Assembly (NCBI GenBank): GCA_015852425.1
Contig: JAAAIG010000840.1
Coordinates: 1-16,488 of the forward strand
Direction: 5' to 3'
DNA: 16,488 nt
Source: Gryganskiella cystojenkinii
Lineage: Eukaryota; Mortierellomycota; Mortierellomycetes; Mortierellales; Mortierellaceae
Part shown: positions 7,813 through 16,488 of the stretch, piece after piece
Numbering within the stretch: position 1 is the first letter of the stretch
Layout of the letters: the number at the start of each line of letters is the position of its first letter
Translations under genes and position numbers: made by a program
The notes under the pieces: model-generated
What the model saw: the letters and a program-made list of their open reading frames with translations, nothing else
Database searches by the model: none
Told to the model about the DNA's origin: nothing

Positions 7813-9910
7813 ATGGCTGGATGTAAGTTCTTTGACACTCTCCTTCCTCCACACGCCCAATGTTGGTTATTCAATCATCCTCTCCTCTCCCTTCGGACCC
7901 AACCTTCGGACGCGATCAGCATGGGCTGATCCAGAAAACACGCATCATCACGCTTCAACCCACATCCCCACCATAAATACTCATTCTAGTTACAATCATA
8001 TTAACATTCCTCCCCTTGTTCATCGTTTCTTGCTCGCACTCTCAAGTCCGCTTCCTTCATCTGATCAGGCCGTTCATGGCTGTCCTGCCCGAGATTGCCG
8101 CCCCTGAGCGTAAGGTAAAAGCAGTCGAATTGGGACTCGAATATATCTCGACAAACCAGAGAGTAACGCCGCACAGTCAAAGTAGTAGCCAAAACAAAGG
8201 CGAATTCTACCAACATCAGGCAGATGTGGGCGTTGATGACTTGACAGGGATCTCGAGCTGGAAAAAAACACCCACCCCCCTCGTTCATCGTCGTACTATT
8301 GATATTCGCTCCTTACCTATCACCCCTGGATCGTGGGTTCGAATCCCAACAGTTTGCCACTACAAACTAAACACCCCCCCTCTTTCTTGTCTTGACTTCG
8401 ACTTTAACATTTCCCGTCCATATCCCCTGTTTGCTTATTGTCTCCTGTAGATCCCCTTTAGGCAAAAGGTTCTGTGGACTGCTGTCACGCTCTTCATCTT
8501 TTTGGTCTGCTCCCAGGTCCCACTCTACGGAATCATGTCCTCGGACTCTTCGGATCCTCTCTACTGGATGCGTGCTATCCTCGCCTCTAACCGTGGTACC
8601 CTCATGGAACTTGGTATCACCCCCATTGTCACCTCGGGCATGTTCATGCAGCTTCTCGCCGGTGCCAATCTCATCGAGGTTGACTACAGTCTCAAGGAGG
8701 ATCGTTCACTCTTTAACGGAGCTCAAAAGTGTATGTATCTTCGAGTGTTATGTGGTAGAACGACACTTTGAAAATTATCTTTTGTTTTTGTCTAGGCATC
8801 GCCTCCTCATTCTGTTATGTCTTCTCTTTCTCGTGTTTAGTGTTTGCTGTTTTAATTGCTTTCGGTCAAGCTACTGTCTCTGTCATGAACGGCTTGTATG
8901 GTCCTCCCTCAGAACTGGGTGCCGGTATCTGTTTGCTTTTGATCCTTCAATTGGTCGTTGCCGGTGTCATTGTCGTACTTCTGGATGAGCTCTTGCAAAA
9001 GGGTTATGGTCTGGGCTCTGGAATCTCTCTCTTTATCGCCACCAACGTCTGCGAGACCATTCTCTGGAAGGCCCTCAGCCCCACCACCTACAATGTTGGC
9101 AACGGACCCGAATTTGAAGGCGCCCTTATCGCTCTCTTCCACTTGCTCTTTACCCGCTCTAACAAGTCCCGTGCCTTGAAGGAAGCCTTTTACCGCCAAA
9201 ACTTGCCCAACGTTATGAACTTGTTGGCCACCGTCTTGATCTTTGGAATCGTTATCTACCTCCAGGGTTTCCGTGTTGAGCTCCCCGTCAAGTCTTCTCG
9301 TTTCCGTGGTCAGCGTGGTACCTACCCCATCAAGTTGTTCTACACCTCCAACATGCCTATTATGCTGCAGTCAGCCTTGACCTCCAACTTGTTTATGATC
9401 TCTCAGATGGTTCACACCCGCTTCCCCGAGAACATTCTTGTCCGCATCCTCGGCACCTGGACCCCCTACCAGGGCACCAACCAGATGATTGCGTCTGGTG
9501 GTCTTGCTTACTACATCTCGCCTCCTCACAGCATTACCGAGGCCCTCTTGGACCCCATCCACACTGTCGTCTATGTCACCTTCATGTTGACTGCCTGTGC
9601 GTTGTTGTCGAAGACCTGGATCGAGGTCTCTGGGTCTTCTCCTCGCGATGTTGCCAAGCAGCTCAAGGATCAGGACATGGTCATGGCCGGTCACCGTGAT
9701 GCGTCGATGTACAAGGAATTGAAGCGTGTCATCCCCACTGCTGCCGCTTTTGGCGGTGCTGTTCTTGGAGCTGTCTCTGTTTTCGCTGATTTGATCGGTG
9801 CCATTGGATCCGGTACCGGTATCTTGTTGTGTACAACCATCATTTACCAGTACTGGGAGATGTTTATCAAAGAGTCCATGGAGAACTCTGGAAATGCCCT
9901 TGCTTTCTAA
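7813..9910 (+). CDS. SEC61: Protein transport protein SEC61 subunit alpha
   Basis: This is the pore subunit of the ER translocon, for co- and post-translational import of secretory and membrane proteins. Exons are 7813-7822, 8047-8114, 8451-8730 and 8841-9910, with consistent phases and GT-AG borders, giving 475 aa, the normal length, with no lesion. The first exon is only 10 nt (MAG plus one base) and leads into [20 protein letters not shown]. Family hallmarks are [46 protein letters not shown] joined to [10 protein letters not shown] across intron 3, [18 protein letters not shown], the cytosolic loop with [20 protein letters not shown] and [20 protein letters not shown]. About ten membrane segments are expected. 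Introns are 224, 336 and 110 nt. AATAAA lies 38 bp after the stop. The symbol follows yeast usage. Confidence 0.97.
8333..8349 (+). other. tRNA T-arm-like sequence inside SEC61 intron 2
   Basis: GTGGGTTCGAATCCCAA contains a perfect B-box core (GGTTCGAATCC) with four clean stem pairs. No A box, anticodon arm or matching acceptor stem is found in the 80 bp upstream, so this is not a complete tRNA. It could be a tRNA or SINE relic, or chance. Confidence 0.35.
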
Positions 9911-10384
9911 GCCGACTAAGCAAATAATGTATATATATTTTAAGGCGAATAAATGTTCTTTTGTCATAGCTTATCCCTTGTCTGCGGCAACAAATCTTTG
10001 ATGAAAAGAGAATCGAAAGATAGAAAAAGGTGATACGCAGAGTGACAGCAAAAAAAAAAAAACTCGACCACCCACCCGGTACCACTCATCGATTGTCTGT
10101 TCACTCTCTGGACACCCTCGCCACAAATTCGTCTGGACCATGCAGGGACTGTTGTCCAAGCTTAAATAGTTGAAATCACGCGCTGCCGTTCTGATCACCT
10201 GTTTTTCTTTCTTACCTTTGAACCTCATTTACCTCCTAGTCTTTTGCTGATTCCCTCTTCTCCATTGAGTCAATCTCATTGCTTTGCAGTCAAACACTAC
10301 ACATTCGATAGCTGCTTTCTCATCGCACTACTGACGTCCGGGAAGGGATGGGTCTTGAAGACTGTTAAGCCTTTCTTTGTAAGA
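9911..10384. other. SEC61 3' flank and possible leader of the next gene
   Basis: AATAAA at 9948-9953 is the best poly(A) signal for SEC61. From about 10195 the sequence turns pyrimidine rich up to the ATG at 10385, resembling the leaders of other genes here and supporting a former promoter for the decayed gene that follows. No coding content was recognised. Confidence 0.45.
9948..9953 (+). terminator. AATAAA poly(A) signal, SEC61 alpha
   Basis: A canonical hexamer lies 38 bp past the SEC61 stop codon in an A/T-rich stretch that includes TATATATATTTTAA just upstream. Confidence 0.6.
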
Positions 10385-13206
10385 ATGGCTACCACTCTTC
10401 GGTTCTTTATCCTTCAGCCCGCAGCAGCACACTCAAACGCCACCACCAGGAGACTCGACTTCTTCCCACGCTTTGCAGCCATCAAAAACGCGTATGCACG
10501 GAACCCATCGACAAGGCCCATACGATCCTAGAGCGGGGTATCCCATCTCCAAATGAGTCTCCCACTCCTTGAATCTGCATGCACCCCAGTAGGTTGTCTG
10601 TCGGCCTACCATTGACGCCAATAATACTACTCCCAATCCCTTGGAGGACTTCGAAAACCCCGAATTCTTCACCATGAACTTCGACAAAATGGAGAATTGC
10701 TTGAAACTGGACCGGTTCTTCTGTCGAATGGCTGCCGGAAGTATATGCTGCGGACCATGGGGGTGAAACTGAAAGGTTCGTCAATGGGGTAGAGATAATG
10801 TCAAACTAGAGGTGCTTTCCGTTAAAGTCATCAACCCATACCCTGCGCTGCAGTACTGTCGGTCGAACTATGTCAAAGACCAGCATGCTCTCCTTGCATC
10901 GTTCCTTGCGTTTCAAGTTAAGTCTGACCATTTGGCTATCAACGCTGGCTCGAGTTCAGCTGGTCAACTGCAAAACAAGCTTCGCCGATTACCAGTGGAC
11001 GCGGTCAAAAATGGCGGAGGAACCAACAGCCGCGAAGCTGATGGAAGTATGAAAGCTCGTACCGGCCATCACACAATATCAGTGGCTCATGACGCAGATT
11101 CATCCACAAACCAATCGACGACATCGCCGTCCTCCTCGCCGTTCAGAGATACACCCCATGCCAACAAAGTCAACCTTAAAGAGCCATGGCATACCCTCGC
11201 GTCGTCTGCTGTCGCCCTTGTAAGTGCTAATCTTTATACGTCGCTTTGTACTCTAGCGTGATTTTGCGACTGCAAAGAAATAACCATATTCTGTCAACGA
11301 ACCTTTCGCTCTCCAGACAACTACCCCCTGTGAAGCATCCAAGCCTGACACACAGCTAAACGGACCGGACTTTTGTTTGTGAGTAAATGTACTTACTTCT
11401 GTTGTGCTTCATCGTTATGGCTTCATCTAGACACACTCCGTCACTGGAGGATTGTAAGTGAACTTGCTCCTAATCAAGACTGTGGAGTTTCACACTGACA
11501 ATAATGTATATGTATAATAATGATTTCATTTTTTATTGAGCCCCCCAGGATACTCCTCACCCAGTGACGGTAGCGAAGGCGGTCTTCTTAGGCGACGACA
11601 CCAACAAATCTCCAGCTCCTGTTTCACGCAAACGTGCCCTCGAGTGATCCAAATGGGTTGAGCTTTTTTTCAGATCAGGATCTCTACGAGTCAACCACCA
11701 AAATATATTCATGAAGTTATCTTGAGGGGAACGGACGACTCGACTTGGGTGTCGATAATGCATGGATACACAAGAACATAGAGGTACAGAGGTTAATCGT
11801 GGGTGTTAGGGATCACGCTGTCCTGGAAAATGGTGGCTTGACAGAACCTTATGAAAACTGTGAGTAATATTGGGTACTTGGGTCCTTAGGTCCTGCTATG
11901 AAAAGGATAGCTATTTGCCAATGTAATGTAATAGAGAACACGAGTGAATCGGATCAAATCTAATTCCTTTTTTGAAAACCATGATCGTCATAGGTAGGCG
12001 AGCTTTGCATTCCTTGTTGAGTCAGATCACCAAACGAGAGACTCTGCATGCTGAGGCTGAAGACGACTCTTGAAACGCACTCTGTGGAGGGACAAGGGAC
12101 ATGGTGGACCTACTCTGAAAACACTGTTGATGACGCGCTACAGTGGGTGCACTTGCTTGCATGGCGGGACTCACTCATTCAGAGCATGTTTGAGAGAATC
12201 GCCGCCTAAGGACCCAATTCTTCAGTCTATCTTGAACTTGATGGTCAGCAATGGTCAACTCTGGAGCGACCAATCGTATAATTAGGACATATACCGTGGC
12301 TGGGACCTTTTCTAGAAACGTACTTGAGCTAAGTCAGATTTGATCTGCCTGGTAAGTGAGGACTAAATGCTCTCATGCCAAGTTGTGTAGTTACAATTTG
12401 TGATTCTGACATCGTTCCTTTTATATTTCGTAGGACGTGGATACAACAGGAGACTCGAAATATAGACTTTGATCTGGTGTGTCTCATTGTTCTCGGAGAG
12501 GAGATAATGGATTGATTATCGTCGACCTCTCTCATGTTCTAACTGTGCCTGATGTTTGCTTCCTTCTGTAGGGAGCATCTCTACCGCAAAACGCCCTTCT
12601 TGGCGGACCTGTCGGAGTCCTATTGGGCACGAAAGCCTGGCCTCTGCTCTATGACTTACTAGAAGAAGTCCCGGAGATTTTTGGTCTCGATGGCGAGAAG
12701 AGCGGTATTGAGTCATCGAGACGCAAAAACCGGGGCTGAGTTTTTGTCCGTGGCAATAACAGCAACAACGACACCATCAACTACAGCCGTGGGATCGAAC
12801 TCGAGGATAGGACGAAAACTCGATTTGATTGCCCGCAACGTGCTCAACAAAAAGACAGGTTCCTCGTGGAGCGTATGCATGAATGGGACCCACATTCAAG
12901 CAAGTACATCTGAGTGTGCACAGTTGACCTCTTCCGTGAGACACATACTATTGCAACTCACCGCCTGCAGGAGACACGAAATGAGATGTTTCGAGACATG
13001 GATCGTATCTCTGCTGCATACATTGGAGGTAAACATCATCTTCACATACTCACAGATTATACCTCAAACAACGCGAAAGGTTAACAATGCTCAGATATTT
13101 TACCTGCAGATAGAGGATTCGCCACCTTTGAGCTTCGTCCTGCGCCTCATTAGAATGTGTACTTCTGCCACCAGCACAAGCCATACGAATTTCCTGTAAT
13201 GGATTG
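10385..13206 (+). pseudogene. Decayed multi-exon gene, family not recognised
   Basis: Protein-like frames are linked by consensus introns (11220-11326, 11379-11430, 11454-11548, 11860-11993, 12352-12433), with phases agreeing at several joins, but no continuous reading is possible. Segments include FENPEFFTMNFDKMENCLKL (stop 10764-10766), FVNGVEIMSN (stop 10807-10809), a long clean exon 10812-11219 (DQHALLASFLAFQVKSDHL), KAVFLGDDTNKSPAPVSRKR, LGVDNAWIHKNIEVQRLIVG, TWWTYSENTVDDALQWVHLL (stops at 12207, 12279, 12330), GVLLGTKAWPLLYDLLEEVP and RFLVERMHEWDPHSS. Stops and frame changes alternate every 50-200 bp, including TAG/TGA/TAA codons not explained by single indels. The start at 10385 and end near 13206 are estimates. 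No catalytic motif could be assigned. It is probably a member of a fungal lineage-specific family. Confidence 0.65.
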
Positions 13207-14049
13207 ATAAGCAGATTTAAATGGGGTGAGTAAAGCAGAGATATATTGATTGATGTGAGAACAAGGAGTAAGCGAGCAAGAGGACTAGACTTGGCGAGTA
13301 AGTTATTGCACACTGGAGAACTGAAAAGGACTTGGACTAAGGCTATTGATAAGACACAGGTTCCATCGAGTCAGCCGAAATAGGAACAGGAATGGGAACA
13401 GGGACAGGACAGTCCATTTGTGGACAACGGTGGGGCTTTTTCCAGGGAATAGGACGGAGCAGGATCTTGGGACTGAATCGTGAACAAAATCCGACGGCGA
13501 AGGCGGAACAAGATCCGGCGGTGAAGGCAAAAACAGATTTCAGCGGCGAAGGCAAGACCAAATTTTCAAAAGCGATTGAGCTTTTAACACCCTTCATCTT
13601 AATTTCACTCCTCCTTGGCATAACATTCTCATAGAGAACACCTTAAGGAGATCAAGAGCATATCAAGTGGGCTGCGACAAATAGCAAGTATCGATTAGAG
13701 CTTTCGCGGAGAAGTTCAGTTACACAGACAGGAAAACGGCTGAAGGGGCATCTGTAAAAATAATTAGAGGCACTAAACTCAACAAAGCTCGACGCCAACA
13801 ACCTGAGTCGAGCTTTGCGACTTTTAAAGGGTATGCCGCGGATGGCTATTGGACAAAGTGCCGTTCCTCCAAGCAAACAGGCATTATTACCACTGAAGCA
13901 GACCCGGACTCTATGAAAGCAGGTTACCGACAGTTGAAGATTTTGTGCAAGAACCATTCCAAAATGCAGAGGGGTATTCTTCATCTGTCGATTCTGGAGT
14001 GCCTGGTAAGTTGAATGCCGTGCAGTGATGCTTTTCAGCTGTAAATGAC
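13207..14049. other. Region without a clear gene between the two relics
   Basis: The interval holds a GGAACA-rich stretch (13382-13410), an 8-codon tandem repeat (13489-13560) and open frames on both strands (13392-13634 + ; 13652-14185 -) that match nothing I know. The end of this interval (about 13830-13991) has a coding-like look and a GTAAGT donor near 13999-14010, so it may be an upstream exon of the second relic. Confidence 0.35.
13489..13560 (+). repeat. Three imperfect 24-bp tandem units
   Basis: Units 13489-13512, 13513-13536 and 13537-13560 share the core GGCGAAGGC or GGTGAAGGC. In the plus frame they give an 8-residue repeat (PTAKAEQD, PAVKAKTD, FSGEGKTK-like). Whether the frame is translated is unknown. 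Confidence 0.6.
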
Positions 14050-15966
14050 GTGGCTCCTTCCTCTGTTTGTTTCGAACTCTAGCTGCAAGAATGGGATGGA
14101 GTCGTCCAAGAGGATAATGGAGAAGCGCTCTGGACATACGGATCGATCCAATCGCGAGCTGCGCCCGTCTAACCTGAATGTGCAATTGGAGGCGACAGAT
14201 AACTTGGAGAACGGTGAGATTGAGGAGGAAGTGGAAGTCAACTCTGGGATTGCAGGTAAGGTCTTAATTGCAGTAACGTTTTTTAATCTCTTCATCAACT
14301 GTCCTCTGCGCACAAACATGCATAGGTGATATCATCACCATCGAAGACCAGAGCAAGAGCTCTGCTGCTTGCAAGTTTGACGTCGATACCACAAAAAAAC
14401 GTTAAGTGCGATGTGCATTTACTGGAGACTTGAGCCACTGCCATGATATTACTTTTTCTGATCGTCCAGGCCATGCTAGATCTCGACTCGCCTCCAGAGA
14501 TGCACATCGTGATCCCACCTCCTGCGAAAGTTACCCCCTTTTACGACCTCATTGCTTATGTTTTTCTGAAGGTATGTCAAGTGTCTTTTCCGTCTGTTGG
14601 TAATGACCACTCCGATTACTATGCTACAGTAACAATGCTGCCCCCTCCCTCTTGTTGTAGGCCAAGAAGAAGTCTGCAACACTACCATCGCCGTCATCCT
14701 CTGCCCTCGGCGAACTGTCCGTCAATTATCAAGAAGTGTACCAAGCAGCGCTGGCTTACTTGCAAGACCCTGGACCAGTTGAAGCTAAAAAGGACGAACT
14801 GTAAGCCCCTGTTTTCGCCTGAAGCACTGTGGCAAATGACAGCTGAGTTGCTCTTGCTAATACTATGCCTGTTTATCTCCCGTAGGGTCTTGTTGTTGTA
14901 TATCATCAACACTGTTTCGGCAAATGCGCCACAATTCCTTTTATCCAAGAAGATTGTGACCGAATTACGGCTCCCAGAGCTCGACCCCAGTCGGAGACAC
15001 ACAGGACAGTTAAGGACTTGCTTTCCGAGCTCTTGAAGGCAATGTTTCCCGACCTCGACAAAGACTGCTTTTGCGAGCCTGACTATGCTCAGCTGAAGAA
15101 AAAAGTATGACAACTCTTGTAAGATGCTACAAGCTCAAGGCATACACTTCTCAGGAAAAGGCAAAAGATGACATAACCGACGTCGAGGATCGGCTCAAAG
15201 ATACACACGAGCCAGTGACTTCAGGACACCTTTCCGTTATCAAGGCCAGCGGAGAAAATGGACTGGAGCATTTAATAGACCGAGGACCATGATGAGTGTA
15301 CACAAGAAGAGGCTGACATCATGCGCTTGATGGAGACTCTGTAAGTGAATGTTGATCCCGCACTCTACGTTTTTTTGAAGTTGCTATCCTCTATCCTATT
15401 TTTATTTTATTTTATTTTTTTTATTTTTTAAAATCCCATAGCTGCGACAAGATGGAAATGCCCATGCCATAACAAAGAGATCAGAAACGGAAGACGTAAT
15501 GATGTGGCATGACGTTGCATGCACGCTCTTTGTCCAAGAAGGTCAGGTCGTTCCCAGACTCGAAGAGCTCGGCGCAAAGGTAACACGTCATGACAGGCTG
15601 AAGTTGGAGTCTGGCTTCGGCGGGGACTGATTCGAACGTCCCTCCCTTGCAGAAAAATTGGATATTTTCTATCTAGTCTCAGATCACCGAGTTCGCGCAA
15701 CCCGTCGAGTTATTTGCGTAGGAGGCCAAGTCTCTGTCGGCAGGATCCGACCAACTCCAGGTGTAGAGACGCAAGAGTATCAGGATCAACGCATGTCTGG
15801 CGAACAGAAGCGATGTGATAGCATGATTCTGGAGGAGCTCGCTCCAGTTCAGAGTCACCCACAGCAACGACGACGACGACAGCGGCAGGGACACTGATGG
15901 CAACGGCGGTGAAGGTGATCATGGTGGGGACGATGTTGTCAATGATGAAGATGACGGTGTGATGTA
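14050..15966 (+). pseudogene. Second decayed multi-exon gene, family not recognised
   Basis: At least seven GT-AG introns can be read (14256-14325, 14401-14469, 14572-14660, 14801-14885, 15105-15153, 15341-15441, 15580-15652). Between them are good coding stretches: LDSPPEMHIVIPPPAKVTPF, GELSVNYQEVYQAALAYLQD, LLLYIINTVSANAPQFLLSK, VKDLLSELLKAMFPDLDKDC, HLSVIKASGENGLEHLI, DECTQEEADIMRLMETL and DVMMWHDVACTLFVQEGQVV. Exons 14470-14571, 14661-14800 and the start of 14886-15104 join in perfect phase. Frame breaks lie near the A7 run at 14393-14399, at GACCCC (about 14985) and near 15285, and there is a phase conflict across intron 15341-15441. The last part has several stops before an Asp/Gly-rich tail (to 15966). 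It is less decayed than the 10.4-13.2 kb relic, so a functional gene with base errors is possible. The start is uncertain. Confidence 0.6.
15399..15430 (+). repeat. ATTTT pentanucleotide-like tract
   Basis: Several ATTTT units and a T run lie in the intron 15341-15441 of the second relic, close to its 3' splice site, where they act as an exaggerated polypyrimidine tract. Confidence 0.7.
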
Positions 15967-16488
15967 ATGAGCAGAGGTTGGGGATCTCGGTCACTCAGCG
16001 GAAACAAGGGCAGATGCATGTGACCAGTAGGAACTAGACCACGATCAAAGAGTCCACCTCTGTTTCTCCTGTTTTCCCTTGGATCAGTAAGAAGCTGATC
16101 GAGACGGCTATCATTCTCGGCGCTATACTTCTTCCGCCTTGGAGGTTTCTGAGTTGTCCTGGCCTCCTTGTTCTGTGGCTTGTCACCAGATTCATCTTGC
16201 TCCTTGTCGTGCGCATCCTGTCTTTGACCTCGAATGTTTTGAGATAGAGCCTGAGGAGCATGTCCAATCACTTCTGAACTGTGACCCCAATCAACCTCAT
16301 CAACGTGTTGTGATGATGCTTGGACTGAACTTTGTTGCTGGCTGAGAGTGGGCGCTCTTTCCATTTCATTGGCATCCACGGATCCATGCCGCCTTGCCCT
16401 TTGCGTTTCGCATATGCGACACTTGCAGGTACCATCGCACCGGGGACAAATGAATCCAGTCGCAGAGACAACCTCATCCCATTTCATG
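15939..16488 (-). CDS. zf-4CXXC_R1 (CDCA7-type) zinc-finger protein, 5' part outside window
   Basis: The frame enters from the right edge and runs to a stop at 15939. The start of the visible part, GFICPRCDGTCKCRICETQ, matches the last cysteine block of the zf-4CXXC_R1 domain (W-x-CPxCxGxCNCxxC in CDCA7 and its relatives). The Met at 16487 is therefore internal and most of the cysteines lie outside the window. The rest is polar and Gln/Ser/Arg rich, with a basic stretch (QKPPRRKKY) that could be a nuclear signal. Animal CDCA7 proteins activate the HELLS/LSH remodeller and are linked to DNA methylation maintenance; fungi have related and divergent classes, so function here is inference. A possible intron with a GTATAG donor near 16124 and a branch-like CTTACTGATC would not change the frame, so the tail beyond about residue 120 is uncertain. 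Confidence 0.7.
   Translation of the reverse strand, partial: MKWDEVVSATGFICPRCDGTCKCRICETQRARRHGSVDANEMERAPTLSQQQSSVQASSQHVDEVDWGHSSEVIGHAPQALSQNIRGQRQDAHDKEQDESGDKPQNKEARTTQKPPRRKKYSAENDSRLDQLLTDPRENRRNRGGLFDRGLVPTGHMHLPLFPLSDRDPQPLLITSHRHLHH

Noticed and set aside
9371..9967. 198-codon minus-strand frame over SEC61
   Set aside because: Antisense to a fully conserved SEC61 exon, with no domain content.
13652..14185. 177-codon minus-strand frame
   Set aside because: No domain, no leader, and it overlaps coding-like plus-strand sequence of the second relic.
15623..15642. Hairpin GGGAC...GTCCC with a minus-strand B-box-like GTTCGAATC
   Set aside because: The 10-nt loop and the absence of A box, anticodon arm and acceptor stem argue against a tRNA; it lies in an intron of the second relic.
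1..16488. Transposase, reverse transcriptase, CRISPR array or secondary-metabolite cluster
   Set aside because: Looked for on both strands; no catalytic motifs, regular spacer-repeat pattern or terminal inverted repeats were seen.

Overview
The window looks like nuclear DNA of an early-diverging filamentous fungus, most likely Mortierellomycota or a close Mucoromycota relative (inference). The signs are many GT-AG introns of about 50-340 nt with CTRAY-like branch points, pyrimidine-rich leaders before start codons, GA/CT and GTG microsatellites, and fungal-type SEC61 alpha, DNAJB/Sis1-type J-protein and alkaline ceramidase genes. No rRNA, complete tRNA, CRISPR array or intact transposon was found.

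Layout. 1-995: no gene recognised; four copies of a 12-bp motif sit at the left edge. 996-3208 (-): a Cid1/TUTase-type nucleotidyltransferase-fold protein whose catalytic Asp triad reads Asn/Asp/His and which carries a ten-His insert. 3209-3827: divergent promoter region. 3828-5041 (+): a five-part alkaline ceramidase reading with all visible active-site residues but two frame breaks. 5105-5524 (-): a small basic His-rich protein. 5525-6118: divergent promoter with a (GA)12 tract. 6119-7370 (+): intact two-exon DNAJB/Sis1-type co-chaperone. 7813-9910 (+): intact four-exon SEC61 alpha. 10385 to about 13206 (+) and about 14050-15966 (+): two decayed multi-exon genes that keep consensus splice sites but have broken frames; I could not name their families. 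15939-16488 (-): the 3' part of a gene with a zf-4CXXC_R1 (CDCA7-type) zinc-finger end, cut by the window edge.

No operon-like logic is expected in this type of genome. The two core genes (J-protein and SEC61 alpha, both linked to protein folding and ER import) are intact. Frame lesions are found in the ceramidase and the two eastern relics, and one is possible in the TUTase-like gene. Because several lesions lie in or beside homopolymers, base-calling error is a real alternative for some of them, but it does not explain the several in-frame stop codons in the 10.4-13.2 kb relic. The most interesting objects are the catalytically altered TUTase-like protein and the CDCA7-type zinc-finger fragment.
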